From positions 434,001 to 498,000 of the forward strand of contig NZ_JAUYTP010000029.1 in assembly GCF_030695125.1 (NCBI RefSeq): 64,000 bases of DNA. Direction: 5' to 3'. This stretch comes from Allobosea sp. Lineage in GTDB: Bacteria; Pseudomonadota; Alphaproteobacteria; Rhizobiales; Beijerinckiaceae. The notes below the pieces were generated by a model. That model was not told where the DNA came from. It searched no databases and saw only the letters and a list, made by a program, of their open reading frames with translations. Position numbers and translations under genes: made by a program. This document shows, piece after piece, positions 42,840-51,249 of this stretch (positions within the stretch are counted from its first letter, which is position 1; every line of letters starts with the position of its first letter).

Positions 42840-43568
42840 TCAGCCCTCGCCGAGCGAGCGGATCGCGCCATCGACGGCCTTCTCGCCCTTGTCGATCGCG
42901 TTGGCCGCACTCTCGAAGGCCCGCGTCACGGCGATCAGCTTGGTCATCTCGCGGATCGGATTGACGTTCGAGCCCTCGACATAGCCCTGGCGCACGCCAT
43001 TGATGACGAAGTCGAGGATCGGCACCGCCGGCCGGTCGGGAACCACCCCAGAATTGTCGCGGCGCTCCAGCTGGGCGTTGGGGTCGATTGCAAACAGGCC
43101 GATCGCGCCGACCTGCTGGTTGCCCTGCCAGATCATGCCGTCCTTGGCGATGGTCGGCGGGCCGCCCTCGGGGTCGAGCTGCATCGGCGCGCCCCCGGCA
43201 TCGAGCACGGCGTGGTCCGACAGCGTCCGCAGCTCGCCTTGCGGCGACATCTTCATCCGTCCGTCGCGGGTGTAGACGGTGCCGGCCGGGGTGTTGATCG
43301 CCAGCCAGCCATCGCCTTCGACGGCGACGTCGAGCGGGTTGCCGGTCTTGTCGAGCCCGCCCTGGATCCGGCTGATATAGGTCTCGCCGGGCGAGGCGAA
43401 GGCAACCGCATCCTGCCCCTTCTTCGACAGGAAGGTGCTGAACTTGACCTCCTCCGCCCGGAAACCCGCCGTGTTCATATTGGCGACGTTGCGCGCCAGC
43501 GTCTCCATGCGCTTCTCGAGCACGAGCTGGGAGGACAGGCCGACATAGATCGACGATTGCATGGTCAA
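42840..43568 (-). CDS. flgF: Flagellar rod protein FlgF
   Basis: Rod subunit of 242 residues. N-terminal LVLEKRMETLARNVANMNTAGFRAEEVKF and the C-terminal GSNVNPIREMTKLIAVTRAFESAANAI identify the rod/hook family, and the middle DVAVEGDGWLAINTPAG matches FlgF. It overlaps the DUF1217 gene by 4 bp. Confidence 0.95.
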   Translation of the reverse strand: MTMQSSIYVGLSSQLVLEKRMETLARNVANMNTAGFRAEEVKFSTFLSKKGQDAVAFASPGETYISRIQGGLDKTGNPLDVAVEGDGWLAINTPAGTVYTRDGRMKMSPQGELRTLSDHAVLDAGGAPMQLDPEGGPPTIAKDGMIWQGNQQVGAIGLFAIDPNAQLERRDNSGVVPDRPAVPILDFVINGVRQGYVEGSNVNPIREMTKLIAVTRAFESAANAIDKGEKAVDGAIRSLGEG

Positions 43569-44350
43569 ATGCCCCCGAGGCGCAGGTTCTGGATGCTGAA
43601 CAGCACGTCGGTGCTGACCCCGGCCGCGACCGGCGGCCCGACGAGGATCGTCAGCGCGCTGCTGGCGGCAGCCTGGCTCGCGCCGATATCGGCGAGCGAG
43701 GTGAAGCGCAGCAGGAAATCCTTGACGCCCTCGGCATCTTTCAGCGTGGCGAAGTCGAGCTTCTTGGCGATCATCTCCGCCTGCTTGTCGATCGGGATCA
43801 TCGAGGTCGAGGACGGGATGCCAAGCGCGGTCTGCACCACCTTCAGCAGCGCCGGGTCGGCCAGCACCTCATAGGCGTTCTTGATGCCGGACGCCTTGCG
43901 CTCGAAATACAAAGCCAGCCGCACATTCTCGTTCTGGCTGCCCTGCTGCTCCTCGAAGACCTGGCGGACATAGCGCTCCGCGATCGGCTTCTGGGTCTTG
44001 TCGAAACTCGTCGTCGCCGAGCCGTAGCGGGCGAAATTGAACGTCGTCGCCAGCTCCTTGTAGCGCGGGTCGGACAGCTTGTTGGCGAAGGTGTTGGACC
44101 CGTCGACGCCTTCGCTCAACACCTTGCGGATCAGGCCCTTGGCATAGGTCATCTCCTCGAGACCGAAGGCCTTCATGGCAAACCGGTAGATCCGGTCATT
44201 GGCCATGAAGTCGTCGATCGATTTGATCTCGCCGATATGCTCGAGATAATGCGCCGTCTCGTTGGCGGTCTGCGGCACAGCGGCCGCGCGCTCCAGGGAT
44301 TTGGGCAGGTTTCGCGCCACCGCCTGGAAAGCCATCGTCGTCGTGGTCAT
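43565..44350 (-). CDS. DUF1217 flagellar protein
   Basis: A 261-residue protein of the DUF1217 family, a family found in rhizobial flagellar clusters without an assigned job. Recognisable segments are DIDDFM-like IKSIDDFMANDRIYRFAMKAFGLEEMTYAK and FANKLSDPRYKELATTFNF. It is the first gene of an operon with flgF and fliI, divergent from motA, and has a copy of the shared flagellar element upstream. Its constant company suggests a structural or assembly role in the rod or filament. Confidence 0.88.
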   Translation of the reverse strand: MTTTTMAFQAVARNLPKSLERAAAVPQTANETAHYLEHIGEIKSIDDFMANDRIYRFAMKAFGLEEMTYAKGLIRKVLSEGVDGSNTFANKLSDPRYKELATTFNFARYGSATTSFDKTQKPIAERYVRQVFEEQQGSQNENVRLALYFERKASGIKNAYEVLADPALLKVVQTALGIPSSTSMIPIDKQAEMIAKKLDFATLKDAEGVKDFLLRFTSLADIGASQAAASSALTILVGPPVAAGVSTDVLFSIQNLRLGGI

Positions 44351-44401
44351 CGCACCCTCTCGGCGCCAGAAGCGTCATGTCCGCTCGTCTTGAGCCATGC
44401 T

Positions 44402-44422
44402 CCCGCGCAAGGCTTGCGCGGG
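44402..44422. repeat. 9-bp perfect dyad in the DUF1217/motA divergent region
   Basis: CCCGCGCAA-GGC-TTGCGCGGG is a perfect dyad made of two opposed GCGCAAG cores. It overlaps the element assigned to the DUF1217 operon and may be a double site. Confidence 0.55.
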
Positions 44423-44426
44423 CCTG
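44412..44426 (-). promoter_or_regulatory. Shared flagellar element upstream of the DUF1217-flgF-fliI operon
   Basis: Reads CAGGCCCGCGCAAGC on the minus strand, 13 of 15 bases identical to the motA copy. It ends 61 bases before the DUF1217 start codon. Confidence 0.65.
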
Positions 44427-44449
44427 ACCCAGTGCAGCGCCAGTCTTTT

Positions 44450-44464
44450 CAGCCTCGCGCAAGC
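44450..44464 (+). promoter_or_regulatory. Shared flagellar element upstream of motA
   Basis: Reads CAGCCTCGCGCAAGC, identical to the copies upstream of flagellin and flgC, and ends 47 bases before the proposed motA start. Confidence 0.7.
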
Positions 44465-44511
44465 CAGATCGACTAGCGCTTCACTTGCAGATTGCGAGAA
44501 GGAGCCGGGCG

Positions 44512-45411
44512 TTGAGCGTATTGGTGGGATTGTTGATTGCCGTCGGCTCGCTGATCGGCGGCTTCGCTGCGATGGGCGGCCATGTCGCCGTGCTCTGGCA
44601 GCCCTGGGAATTGGTCATCATCCTGGGGACCGCGGTCGGAACGTTCATCATCGCCAATCCGATGAAGACGGTGACCGACACCGGCACCGCCGTCGTCGAG
44701 GCGATGCGCAACCAGACGCCGAGCCAGGCGCATTACTTCGCCGTTCTCGGCGTGCTCTATGCGCTGATGCGCGAACTCCGCAACAAGGGGCGCGCCGAGA
44801 TCGAGCAGCATATCGAGACGCCCTATGAATCGACGCTGTTTGCAGCTCATCCCAGCGTCCTCGCCGATCCCCTGCTGACCACCTTCATCTGCGATTATTT
44901 CCGGCTGATCATCGTCGGCAAGGCGCAGGCCCATGAGGTCGAGGCGCTGCTCGACGAGGAGATATCGAGCCATCTCCAGGACCGGCTGAAACCCTATTAC
45001 GCGCTCGGCACCGTCTCGGAGGCCCTGCCCGCGCTCGGCATAGTCGCCGCCGTGCTCGGCGTGATCAAGGCGATGGGCGCGATCGACCAGTCGCCCGCGC
45101 TGCTCGGCGGCTTCATCGGCGCCGCGCTGGTGGGCACTTTCGCCGGCATCTTCTTCTCCTATGCGGTGATCGGGCCGATCTCGCTGAAGATCAAGACGAC
45201 CCGGGAGAAGCAGGCGCGCGTCTACATCGTGGTGAAGCAGACCCTGCTCGCCTTCATCAACGGCGCCGCCCCGCAGGTCGCGCTGGAATATGGCCGCAAG
45301 GTCATCGCCTCGGCGGAGCGCCCCTCGATCGACGAGGTCGAGGACAAGACCATCAGCGGCGCGGGCCAGCGCACGCCCGCCAATGACCGCGCCCAGAAGG
45401 AAGCCGCCTGA
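44512..45411 (+). CDS. motA: Flagellar stator protein MotA
   Basis: Proton-channel half of the flagellar stator, 299 residues, of the long MotA type. It opens with SVLVGLLIAVGSLIGGFAAMGGHVAVLWQPWE and has the channel helix EALPALGIVAAVLGVIKAMG with the conserved proline, followed by GAALVGTFAGIFFSYAVIGP. The start is a TTG preceded by AGAAGGAG at ideal distance; another TTG nine codons upstream has no ribosome-binding site. It heads the motA-fliM-fliN-fliG-flhB operon; its partner motB lies in the fliF operon. Confidence 0.94.
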   Translation: MSVLVGLLIAVGSLIGGFAAMGGHVAVLWQPWELVIILGTAVGTFIIANPMKTVTDTGTAVVEAMRNQTPSQAHYFAVLGVLYALMRELRNKGRAEIEQHIETPYESTLFAAHPSVLADPLLTTFICDYFRLIIVGKAQAHEVEALLDEEISSHLQDRLKPYYALGTVSEALPALGIVAAVLGVIKAMGAIDQSPALLGGFIGAALVGTFAGIFFSYAVIGPISLKIKTTREKQARVYIVVKQTLLAFINGAAPQVALEYGRKVIASAERPSIDEVEDKTISGAGQRTPANDRAQKEAA

Positions 45412-46358
45412 TGAGCACCGCGACCCAAGCGATCCGCGAGGACAAGCTGCTCGAATCGACGGGCATCTCGATCGATCGCCTGCCGATGCTGCGCATGGTC
45501 TTCGACCGGCTCGCCACCGGCTGCGCCGACGCCGTGCGCCAGATGTCGACCTCGCCGACCTATTTCTCCGTCGCCAATGTCCAGAGCCAGCGCATCGGCG
45601 ACGCGCTCAACGCTCATGCCCACAACACCATCGCCGGCATCTTCCACTCGCCGGAATGGGATTCCCGCATCCTGATCGGCTTCGACCGCGACTTCATCTT
45701 CACGCTGATCGAGGTGCTCTTCGGCGCTGATGGCAGCGAGCGGCCCTACAAATACGAGCCCGACTTCCCCGATGACGAGCGGCCCTACACGCCCATCGAG
45801 ATCCAGGTCGCGCAATCGCTCTTCGAGCTCGCCGCGCAGAACCTGCAGGCCGCCTTCAGCCCGGTCTGCGACGTGCGCTTCCTCTTCGAGCAGGTCGAGA
45901 CGCGGATGTACTTCGCCGCCATCGGCAGCCGCAGCAACCTCGCGGTCAAGTCGCAGTTGCTGGTCCAGGGCCTCGACAACTGCGGCCAGATGTTCGTCAT
46001 CATCCCGCAGACGGCGCTGAACCCGATCCGCCAGAGCCTCACCCGGGTCGTCTCCGGCCACACCACGGTCAAGGACCAGCGCTGGACGCGGCAGATCCAG
46101 ACAGAGGTCCACAAGACCGAGGTCAAGCTGCAGGCGATCCTCGAGGAGCGTCCGATGACGCTGGGCGAGATCAGCGCCCTCCAGATCGGCCAGGTCATCG
46201 AGCTGCAGGCCTCGCCACGCTCGCCGATCCGCCTCCAATGCAACGACGAAACCGTCTTCTGGTGCCAGCTCGGCCAGCGCGACGGGTCCTATGTCCTGCG
46301 CGTCCAGGACAGCGCCAACCAGGAACAGGAGTTTTTCGATGATCTTCTATCTCGGTGA
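45411..46358 (+). CDS. fliM: Flagellar motor switch protein FliM
   Basis: C-ring switch protein of 315 residues. The middle domain contains GIFHSPEWDSRILIGFDRDFIFTLIEVLFG and the C-terminal domain the SpoA-like VKLQAILEERPMTLGEISALQIGQVIELQ. The ATG overlaps the motA stop by one base. The N-terminal CheY-binding peptide is not obvious, as in other Rhizobiales. Confidence 0.93.
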   Translation: MSTATQAIREDKLLESTGISIDRLPMLRMVFDRLATGCADAVRQMSTSPTYFSVANVQSQRIGDALNAHAHNTIAGIFHSPEWDSRILIGFDRDFIFTLIEVLFGADGSERPYKYEPDFPDDERPYTPIEIQVAQSLFELAAQNLQAAFSPVCDVRFLFEQVETRMYFAAIGSRSNLAVKSQLLVQGLDNCGQMFVIIPQTALNPIRQSLTRVVSGHTTVKDQRWTRQIQTEVHKTEVKLQAILEERPMTLGEISALQIGQVIELQASPRSPIRLQCNDETVFWCQLGQRDGSYVLRVQDSANQEQEFFDDLLSR

Positions 46359-46656
46359 AGCCGTCCTCTTCGCGGCCCTGCTGTTGACCAGCCTGCAGGT
46401 CCTGCGGATGCGCCGCGAACTGAAGCGCATGCGCGCCTATCATGCCGAATTCCAGCAGGTCTTCGGCAAGACCGAGGCCGCGCTCGAAGCGATCCAGTCC
46501 ACGGTCCGCGACCTCCAGGCCAATGGCCGCCAGGTCATCGAGGAGCTGGGCCTGCGCATCGATGCCGGCCGTCGCCTGGTCGGCGACATCGACACCCTCG
46601 GCACAGCCACCGGCGCCGCGCGCACCGGGGCGGGCCGCCGCGCCAACGCCGCCTGA
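46339..46656 (+). CDS. Small single-pass membrane protein between fliM and fliN (DUF6468-like)
   Basis: A 105-residue protein that overlaps the fliM 3' end by 20 bp. It starts at MIFYLGEAVLF after CAGGAG. One transmembrane helix (YLGEAVLFAALLLTSLQVL) is followed by a basic stretch and a cytoplasmic coiled coil (FGKTEAALEAIQSTVRDLQANGRQVIEELGLRIDAGRRLV). I believe this is the DUF6468 family, which is found beside fliM in alphaproteobacteria, but I could not confirm it. It may anchor or space the C-ring. Confidence 0.75.
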   Translation: MIFYLGEAVLFAALLLTSLQVLRMRRELKRMRAYHAEFQQVFGKTEAALEAIQSTVRDLQANGRQVIEELGLRIDAGRRLVGDIDTLGTATGAARTGAGRRANAA

Positions 46657-46688
46657 AGCCGGGCACGCAATCTCTCCGGGAGACCGTC

Positions 46689-47090
46689 ATGAAGAAGCCG
46701 ACCAAACCGATGAAGCTGAGCGATCTCGCGCTTGCCCAGGACGGGGCCGACGTGGATCTGCTGGAAACCGCAGCCTCCGACACCGAAAGCCCCGAGGGCA
46801 GCGACACGCCGGTCGCATCGGACGACCCGCTCAATCTCGAAGCCGTGCTGCGCATTCCCGTCACCATTCAGGTCGTGCTCGGCAGCGCCACGATGCAGGT
46901 CGCCAATCTGATGAAGCTGCGCCGCGGCGCGGTCGTGCCGCTCGACCACCGCGTCGGCGAACCGGTCGACGTCGTCGTCAACGGCCGCATCGTGGCGCGC
47001 GGCGAGGTCGTCATCGTCGAGGACGACAACAGCCGATTCGGCGTCTCGCTGACCGAGATCGTCGGCGTCCAGGCCAAGTTCGAAGAGTGA
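46689..47090 (+). CDS. fliN: Flagellar motor switch protein FliN
   Basis: C-ring base protein, 133 residues. The C-terminal SpoA domain has VLRIPVTIQVVLGSATMQVANLMKLRRGAVVPLDHRVGEPVDV and VNGRIVARGEVVIVEDDNSRFGVSLTEIV. The N-terminal 50 residues are acidic and probably disordered. It lies between the small membrane protein gene and fliG. Confidence 0.95.
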   Translation: MKKPTKPMKLSDLALAQDGADVDLLETAASDTESPEGSDTPVASDDPLNLEAVLRIPVTIQVVLGSATMQVANLMKLRRGAVVPLDHRVGEPVDVVVNGRIVARGEVVIVEDDNSRFGVSLTEIVGVQAKFEE

Positions 47091-47104
47091 GGCAAGGGCA
47101 CACG

Positions 47105-48163
47105 ATGACGGCGAGCGCGAAAGACAACCGGGCCGGCGCCACGGCGGCCGCCTCGACCGGCCGGGCGTCGCCGCTCGGCGGCGCCGGCAAGGCGGCCGTG
47201 CTCGTCCTGGCGATGGGCAAGCCGCTGGCCGGGCGGATGCTGAAGCATCTCGACACCGCCGAGGTCCGCGCGCTGATGCGGCGCGCCTCCGAACTCGGCC
47301 CCGTCGCCGCAGACGACATCGCAGATCTCGTCGATGAGTTCAGCGACCAGTTCTCCCGTGGCATGAACCTCGTCGGCTCGCCGAGCGAGGTGCAGAAGCT
47401 GCTCACCGGCGTGCTGCCGCCCGAGGAGATCACCGAGATCATCGGCGAAACCGCCGAGGCCGCCAACCGCTCGATCTGGGACCGCATCTCGCAGATGCCC
47501 GAAAGCGCGCTGGCGGGGTACCTCGCCAAGGAGCATCCGCAGACCGCCGCCTATGTGCTGTCCAAGCTCAAGCCGTCCTGCGCCTCGCGCGTCATGACGC
47601 AATGGCCCGCCGACAAGCGCCACGAGCTGATGCGCCGCATGCTCAACCTCAAGCCGGTGGCCGAGCAGCCCGCAGGGATCGTCGAGAAGGCGCTCTATGA
47701 GGGCTTCACCCTCAACCTCTCGCGCAACAAGGGCGCCGACACCCATGCCCGCATGGCCGACATCCTCAACAAGATGGACAGCCACGACATGGAGGAGGCG
47801 CTCGGCAGCCTGCAGCGCATCCGGCCGGAATCGGCCGAGATGCTGAAGGGCCTGCTCTTCACCTTCGACGACATCGTCAAGCTCTCGGCCCGCGCCCGCA
47901 TGGCGATCTTCGACCAGGTCCCGACAGACCGGCTCGTGCTCGCCCTCAAGGGCACGGAGGCCGGGTTCCGGGATCAGATCCTGTCCTCGCTCGCCGCCCG
48001 GGCACGGCGCATCGTGCAGCAGGACCTCGAGAACGGCGAGCCGGCGCTGCAGCGCGAGGTGGTCGACGCCCGTCGCGCCATCACCGACGTGGCGCTCGAA
48101 ATGGCCAGCCGCGGCGAGATCGAACTCAATCCCGAGCGTGAAGAGGGCGCCTATTTCCAATGA
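47105..48163 (+). CDS. fliG: Flagellar motor switch protein FliG
   Basis: C-ring protein that contacts the stator and generates torque, 352 residues. The N-terminal domain has KAAVLVLAMGKPLAGRMLKHLD, the middle domain the EHPQTAAYVLSKL segment (EHPQT is diagnostic) and the C-terminal domain TFDDIVKLSARARMAIFDQVPTDRLVLALKGTE with the charged torque helix. The start follows GGCAAGGGCACACG, 14 bp after fliN. Confidence 0.96.
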   Translation: MTASAKDNRAGATAAASTGRASPLGGAGKAAVLVLAMGKPLAGRMLKHLDTAEVRALMRRASELGPVAADDIADLVDEFSDQFSRGMNLVGSPSEVQKLLTGVLPPEEITEIIGETAEAANRSIWDRISQMPESALAGYLAKEHPQTAAYVLSKLKPSCASRVMTQWPADKRHELMRRMLNLKPVAEQPAGIVEKALYEGFTLNLSRNKGADTHARMADILNKMDSHDMEEALGSLQRIRPESAEMLKGLLFTFDDIVKLSARARMAIFDQVPTDRLVLALKGTEAGFRDQILSSLAARARRIVQQDLENGEPALQREVVDARRAITDVALEMASRGEIELNPEREEGAYFQ

Positions 48164-48204
48164 TCGGCCAGGGGCGATCATTACCGAAGGGGGGATAGAG
48201 AACG

Positions 48205-49269
48205 GTGTCCGAACAGGACCAGGAGAGCAAGACCGAGGAGGCCTCCGAGAAGAAGGTCCGCGACGCCGTCGAACGCGGCAACACCCCCTCCTCCAAGGAG
48301 GCGCCGATCTTCGCCAGCATCGCGGCGACGCTGATCGCCGGCGTCTTTCTGGTGAAGGCCGGCGCCGGCGGCCTGACGCGCTTCCTCTCGGATTTCCTGA
48401 GCGATCCGGCCGGCTTCGACGTCTCGACCAGCGGGAACACGACGTCGCTCCTGCTCCACGCGATCATGCAGTCCGGCCTGTTTCTCTGGCCCATCTTCGC
48501 GCTCTTCCTGGTCTTCGGGCTGAGCGCTGCCTTCCTCCAGCATCCTCCCCAGCTCGCCCTCGAGCGGATCAAGCCGCAATGGTCGCGGCTCTCGCCGTCC
48601 AATGGCTTCACGCGGATTTTCGGCAGCCAGGGCCTCGTTGAATTCGGCAAGTCATTGGCCAAGTTCGCCGCCATCACGGTGACCGTCTGGCTCATCCTCA
48701 AATCGGACAAGAACACGGTGGTGACGGCCATGCTGAGGGACCCCAGCGCGATACCGGAGCTGATCCTGACGATCGCGATCCGCCTGCTCTCGGCGGCCTG
48801 CGTCGCGACGATCGTGATCGTCGCCATCGACCTGGTCTGGACGCAGAAATTCTGGCGCCGCTCGCTGCGCATGACCAAGCAGGAGGTCAAGGACGAGCAC
48901 AAGCAGGCCGAGGGTGACCCGATCCTGAAGTCCCGCCGGCTCTCGCTCGCCCGCGACCGCGCCCGCAACCGCATGATGGCGGCCGTGCCCCGTGCCACCG
49001 TCATCATCGCCAACCCGACCCATTACGCCGTGGCGTTGCGCTATGTGCAGGAGGAGGGCGGCGCGCCGCTGGTGCTGGCCAAGGGCACCGACCTGATCGC
49101 GCTCAAGATCCGCGAGATCGCGGAAGCCAACGACATCCCCGTGGTCGAGGACCGCGCGCTCGCCCGCTCGCTCCACGCCGCCGTCCAGCTCGACCAGATG
49201 ATCCCGCCGGAATTTTACAAGGTCGTCGCCGAGCTGCTCTGCCTCGTCTATGCGAAGAAGGTCGCGTGA
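48205..49269 (+). CDS. flhB: Flagellar export switch protein FlhB
   Basis: Substrate-specificity switch of the export gate, 354 residues with four transmembrane helices and a cytoplasmic autocleaving domain. The cleavage motif NPTH is at residues 270-273, in ATVIIANPTHYAVALRY. The N-terminus (QDQESKTEEASEKKVRDA) is also typical. It is the last gene of the motA operon; the VOC gene follows in convergent orientation after 24 bp. The start codon is GTG. Confidence 0.97.
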   Translation: MSEQDQESKTEEASEKKVRDAVERGNTPSSKEAPIFASIAATLIAGVFLVKAGAGGLTRFLSDFLSDPAGFDVSTSGNTTSLLLHAIMQSGLFLWPIFALFLVFGLSAAFLQHPPQLALERIKPQWSRLSPSNGFTRIFGSQGLVEFGKSLAKFAAITVTVWLILKSDKNTVVTAMLRDPSAIPELILTIAIRLLSAACVATIVIVAIDLVWTQKFWRRSLRMTKQEVKDEHKQAEGDPILKSRRLSLARDRARNRMMAAVPRATVIIANPTHYAVALRYVQEEGGAPLVLAKGTDLIALKIREIAEANDIPVVEDRALARSLHAAVQLDQMIPPEFYKVVAELLCLVYAKKVA

Positions 49270-49293
49270 GGCCGAGGCCGCATGTGGTCGCGG

Positions 49294-49686
49294 TCAGTAT
49301 TCGGCGTAGATCTCGATGATGTTGTCCTCCGGATCGCGGAAGAACAATGTTCTGTGCCGCCAGTTCGGCAGATCGGTCGGCCCGCGCAGGATCGGCACGC
49401 CCCTGGCGACCAGCTCCGCATGGCACGCGTCGACCTGGGGCGGCGCCACGCGGAAGGCGAGCTGGACGGCCGCCGACCCCGGCAGGGCGGCGCCGTCATC
49501 GCAGACGCTCCAGACGCCGCGCGGCCGCAGGGCGAGCAGCGCCGCACCGACCCGGAAATTGACCCAGTTCTCCAGATCGACCTCGATCGGAAACTGCATC
49601 ACATCGCGGTAGAAGGCGCGCGTTTCCGCCAGCCTTCGACACAGGAGGACGGTGTAGTCGAGGTTGGTGATACCGCCGAGAGCCAT
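49294..49686 (-). CDS. VOC-family (glyoxalase/bleomycin-resistance fold) protein
   Basis: A 130-residue protein with two beta-alpha-beta-beta-beta modules: LDYTVLLCRRLAETRAFYRDVMQFPIEVD in the first half and VQLAFRVAPPQVDACHAELVARGVPILRGPTDLPNWRHRTLFFRDPEDNIIEIYAEY in the second, ending with the conserved metal-region Glu (IIEIY). No substrate can be assigned. It is the only clearly non-flagellar gene inside the cluster and runs against the flanking flagellar operons. Confidence 0.88.
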   Translation of the reverse strand: MALGGITNLDYTVLLCRRLAETRAFYRDVMQFPIEVDLENWVNFRVGAALLALRPRGVWSVCDDGAALPGSAAVQLAFRVAPPQVDACHAELVARGVPILRGPTDLPNWRHRTLFFRDPEDNIIEIYAEY

Positions 49687-49749
49687 CGAGCCCGTCTCCC
49701 ATAAGACCCGATGGACCTTGTCGCACCGCGCAGGTCGCTTTGCCAGCGC

Positions 49750-49764
49750 CAGCCTCGCGCAAGC
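49750..49764 (+). promoter_or_regulatory. Shared flagellar element upstream of flagellin
   Basis: Reads CAGCCTCGCGCAAGC, identical to the motA and flgC copies. It ends 137 bases before the flagellin start codon, so the flagellin transcript would have an unusually long leader if the start site is placed as in the other units. Confidence 0.7.
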
Positions 49765-49862
49765 TTCCCCCGCTACACAGGCCCCATGGCAGGTTGACCC
49801 GATGGGTGCGTCCCCGGCGTCAAAGGCATGAAGCCGCCCTGCCATCCCGGTTGAAATCCGGA

Positions 49863-49897
49863 ATGTTCCCGCCAATCCCTTCCAGATTGAGGAACAT
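49863..49897 (+). promoter_or_regulatory. Leader hairpin that pairs the flagellin ribosome-binding site
   Basis: ATGTTCC (49863-49869) pairs with GGAACAT (49891-49897), and inside it CAATC (49873-49877) pairs with GATTG (49885-49889). The GAGGAA ribosome-binding site at about 49889-49894 lies in the closed stem, 4 bases before the ATG region. Such a structure would limit translation and is a plausible target for FlbT. Confidence 0.65.
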
Positions 49898-49901
49898 CAT
49901 C

Positions 49902-51155
49902 ATGACCAGCCTGCTCACCAACACCTCCGCCATGACTGCGCTGCAGACGCTGACGCAGACCAACAAGAACCTCGCCCAGTCGCAGAACCGCATCGCCACC
50001 GGCCAGCGCGTCTCGACCGCCTCCGACAACGCCGCGTATTGGTCGATCGCCACCACGATGCGCTCGGACAACAAGGCGCTCGGCGCGGTGCAGGACGCTC
50101 TCGGCCTTGGCGCCGCGACCATCGACACGATGTACACCGGCCTGAACGGCACGGTCGAAGTCGTCTCGGAGATCAAGGCCAAGCTCGTCGCCGCCCGTAC
50201 GCCCGGCGTCGACCGCGACAAGATCCAGAGCGAAATCGGCGAACTCCAGAAGCAGCTCCAGAACACGGCCGACTCCGCGGTGTTCAACGGCGAGAACTGG
50301 ATCTCGGTCGACTCGACGGCGGCGAGCTACAATGCCACCAAGTCGGTCGTCTCGTCCTTCTCCCGCGCCGGTGGCCAGGTCCAGGTCGACACCGTCACGG
50401 TCGATCTGAACGCGATCAAGCTCTACGACGCCAACCTCGACACCGCCTATGCGGCGCAGGCCTTCCCGACCATCTCGACGGCGGCCCGCGATCCCCTGCT
50501 CGACGTCGGCGGCAACATCACCGTCACCGTCGGCGCGGCTCCGGCCCTCAACATCGCGGTTGCCGCCGGCACCTCGCTGAAGGACATCGCCAAGGAGATC
50601 AACAAGCTCGGCATCGAGGGTCTGTCGGTCGGCATCAACACCGCCGGTGACGCCCTGTCCTTCAAGAGCCGCAACGACGAGGACGTCGCCATCGACGCCA
50701 GCGTCGCCGGCCTTGGCGCTGCCGTCACGCTGACGGCGCTGGCGACCCCTGTCGACAGCAACAAGGGCATCCTGGACAAGACCTACGATGCCTATACCGG
50801 TTCGGCCTGGGAGACCTTCTCCGTCGCCGACATCGACATCTCCAAGCTGACCGACAACGCCACGGACCTCGCCAAGCTCGAGACCTACATCTCGGCGGTC
50901 GACGACGCCCTGGGCACGATCACCGATGCCGCCACCAATCTCGGCGCCATCAAGAACCGCATCGGCCTGCAGCAGGACTTCGTGAAGGCCCTGAAGGACT
51001 CGCTCGATCGCGGTATCGGCCAGCTCGTCGATGCGGACATGAACGCCGAATCGACCCGCCTCCAGGCGCTGCAGACGCAGCAGCAGCTCGGCATCCAGGC
51101 GCTGTCGATCGCCAACTCCGGCAGCCAGAGCATCCTGTCGCTCTTCCGCGGCTGA
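49902..51155 (+). CDS. fliC: Flagellin
   Basis: Filament subunit, 417 residues. Conserved flagellin ends are present: N-terminal SLLTNTSAMTALQTLTQTNKNLAQSQNRIATGQRVSTASDNAAYW and C-terminal LQALQTQQQLGIQALSIANSGSQSILSLFRG. The middle third is a variable, Ala/Asp/Thr-rich surface domain. It is the only flagellin gene in the window. Rhizobial names such as flaA may apply. It has its own terminator. Confidence 0.96.
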   Translation: MTSLLTNTSAMTALQTLTQTNKNLAQSQNRIATGQRVSTASDNAAYWSIATTMRSDNKALGAVQDALGLGAATIDTMYTGLNGTVEVVSEIKAKLVAARTPGVDRDKIQSEIGELQKQLQNTADSAVFNGENWISVDSTAASYNATKSVVSSFSRAGGQVQVDTVTVDLNAIKLYDANLDTAYAAQAFPTISTAARDPLLDVGGNITVTVGAAPALNIAVAAGTSLKDIAKEINKLGIEGLSVGINTAGDALSFKSRNDEDVAIDASVAGLGAAVTLTALATPVDSNKGILDKTYDAYTGSAWETFSVADIDISKLTDNATDLAKLETYISAVDDALGTITDAATNLGAIKNRIGLQQDFVKALKDSLDRGIGQLVDADMNAESTRLQALQTQQQLGIQALSIANSGSQSILSLFRG

Positions 51156-51184
51156 CGCGAACGGCACATCCACACGCCAGACAG

Positions 51185-51217
51185 GGCCGCGCTCTCCCCC
51201 GGGAGCGCGGCCTTTTT
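51185..51217 (+). terminator. Rho-independent terminator after flagellin
   Basis: A 10-bp stem GGCCGCGCTC/GAGCGCGGCC with a C-rich 8-base loop is followed by TTTTT. It begins 29 bases after the flagellin stop codon, so flagellin is transcribed as a single gene. Confidence 0.92.
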
Positions 51218-51249
51218 CCGTTTCGGCGGGATCTATCGGTGGATCACCG

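Noticed and set aside
49687..49901. A sigma-28 promoter for flagellin
   Set aside because: No TAAA-N15-GCCGATAA-like sequence is present, and this bacterial order lacks FliA.
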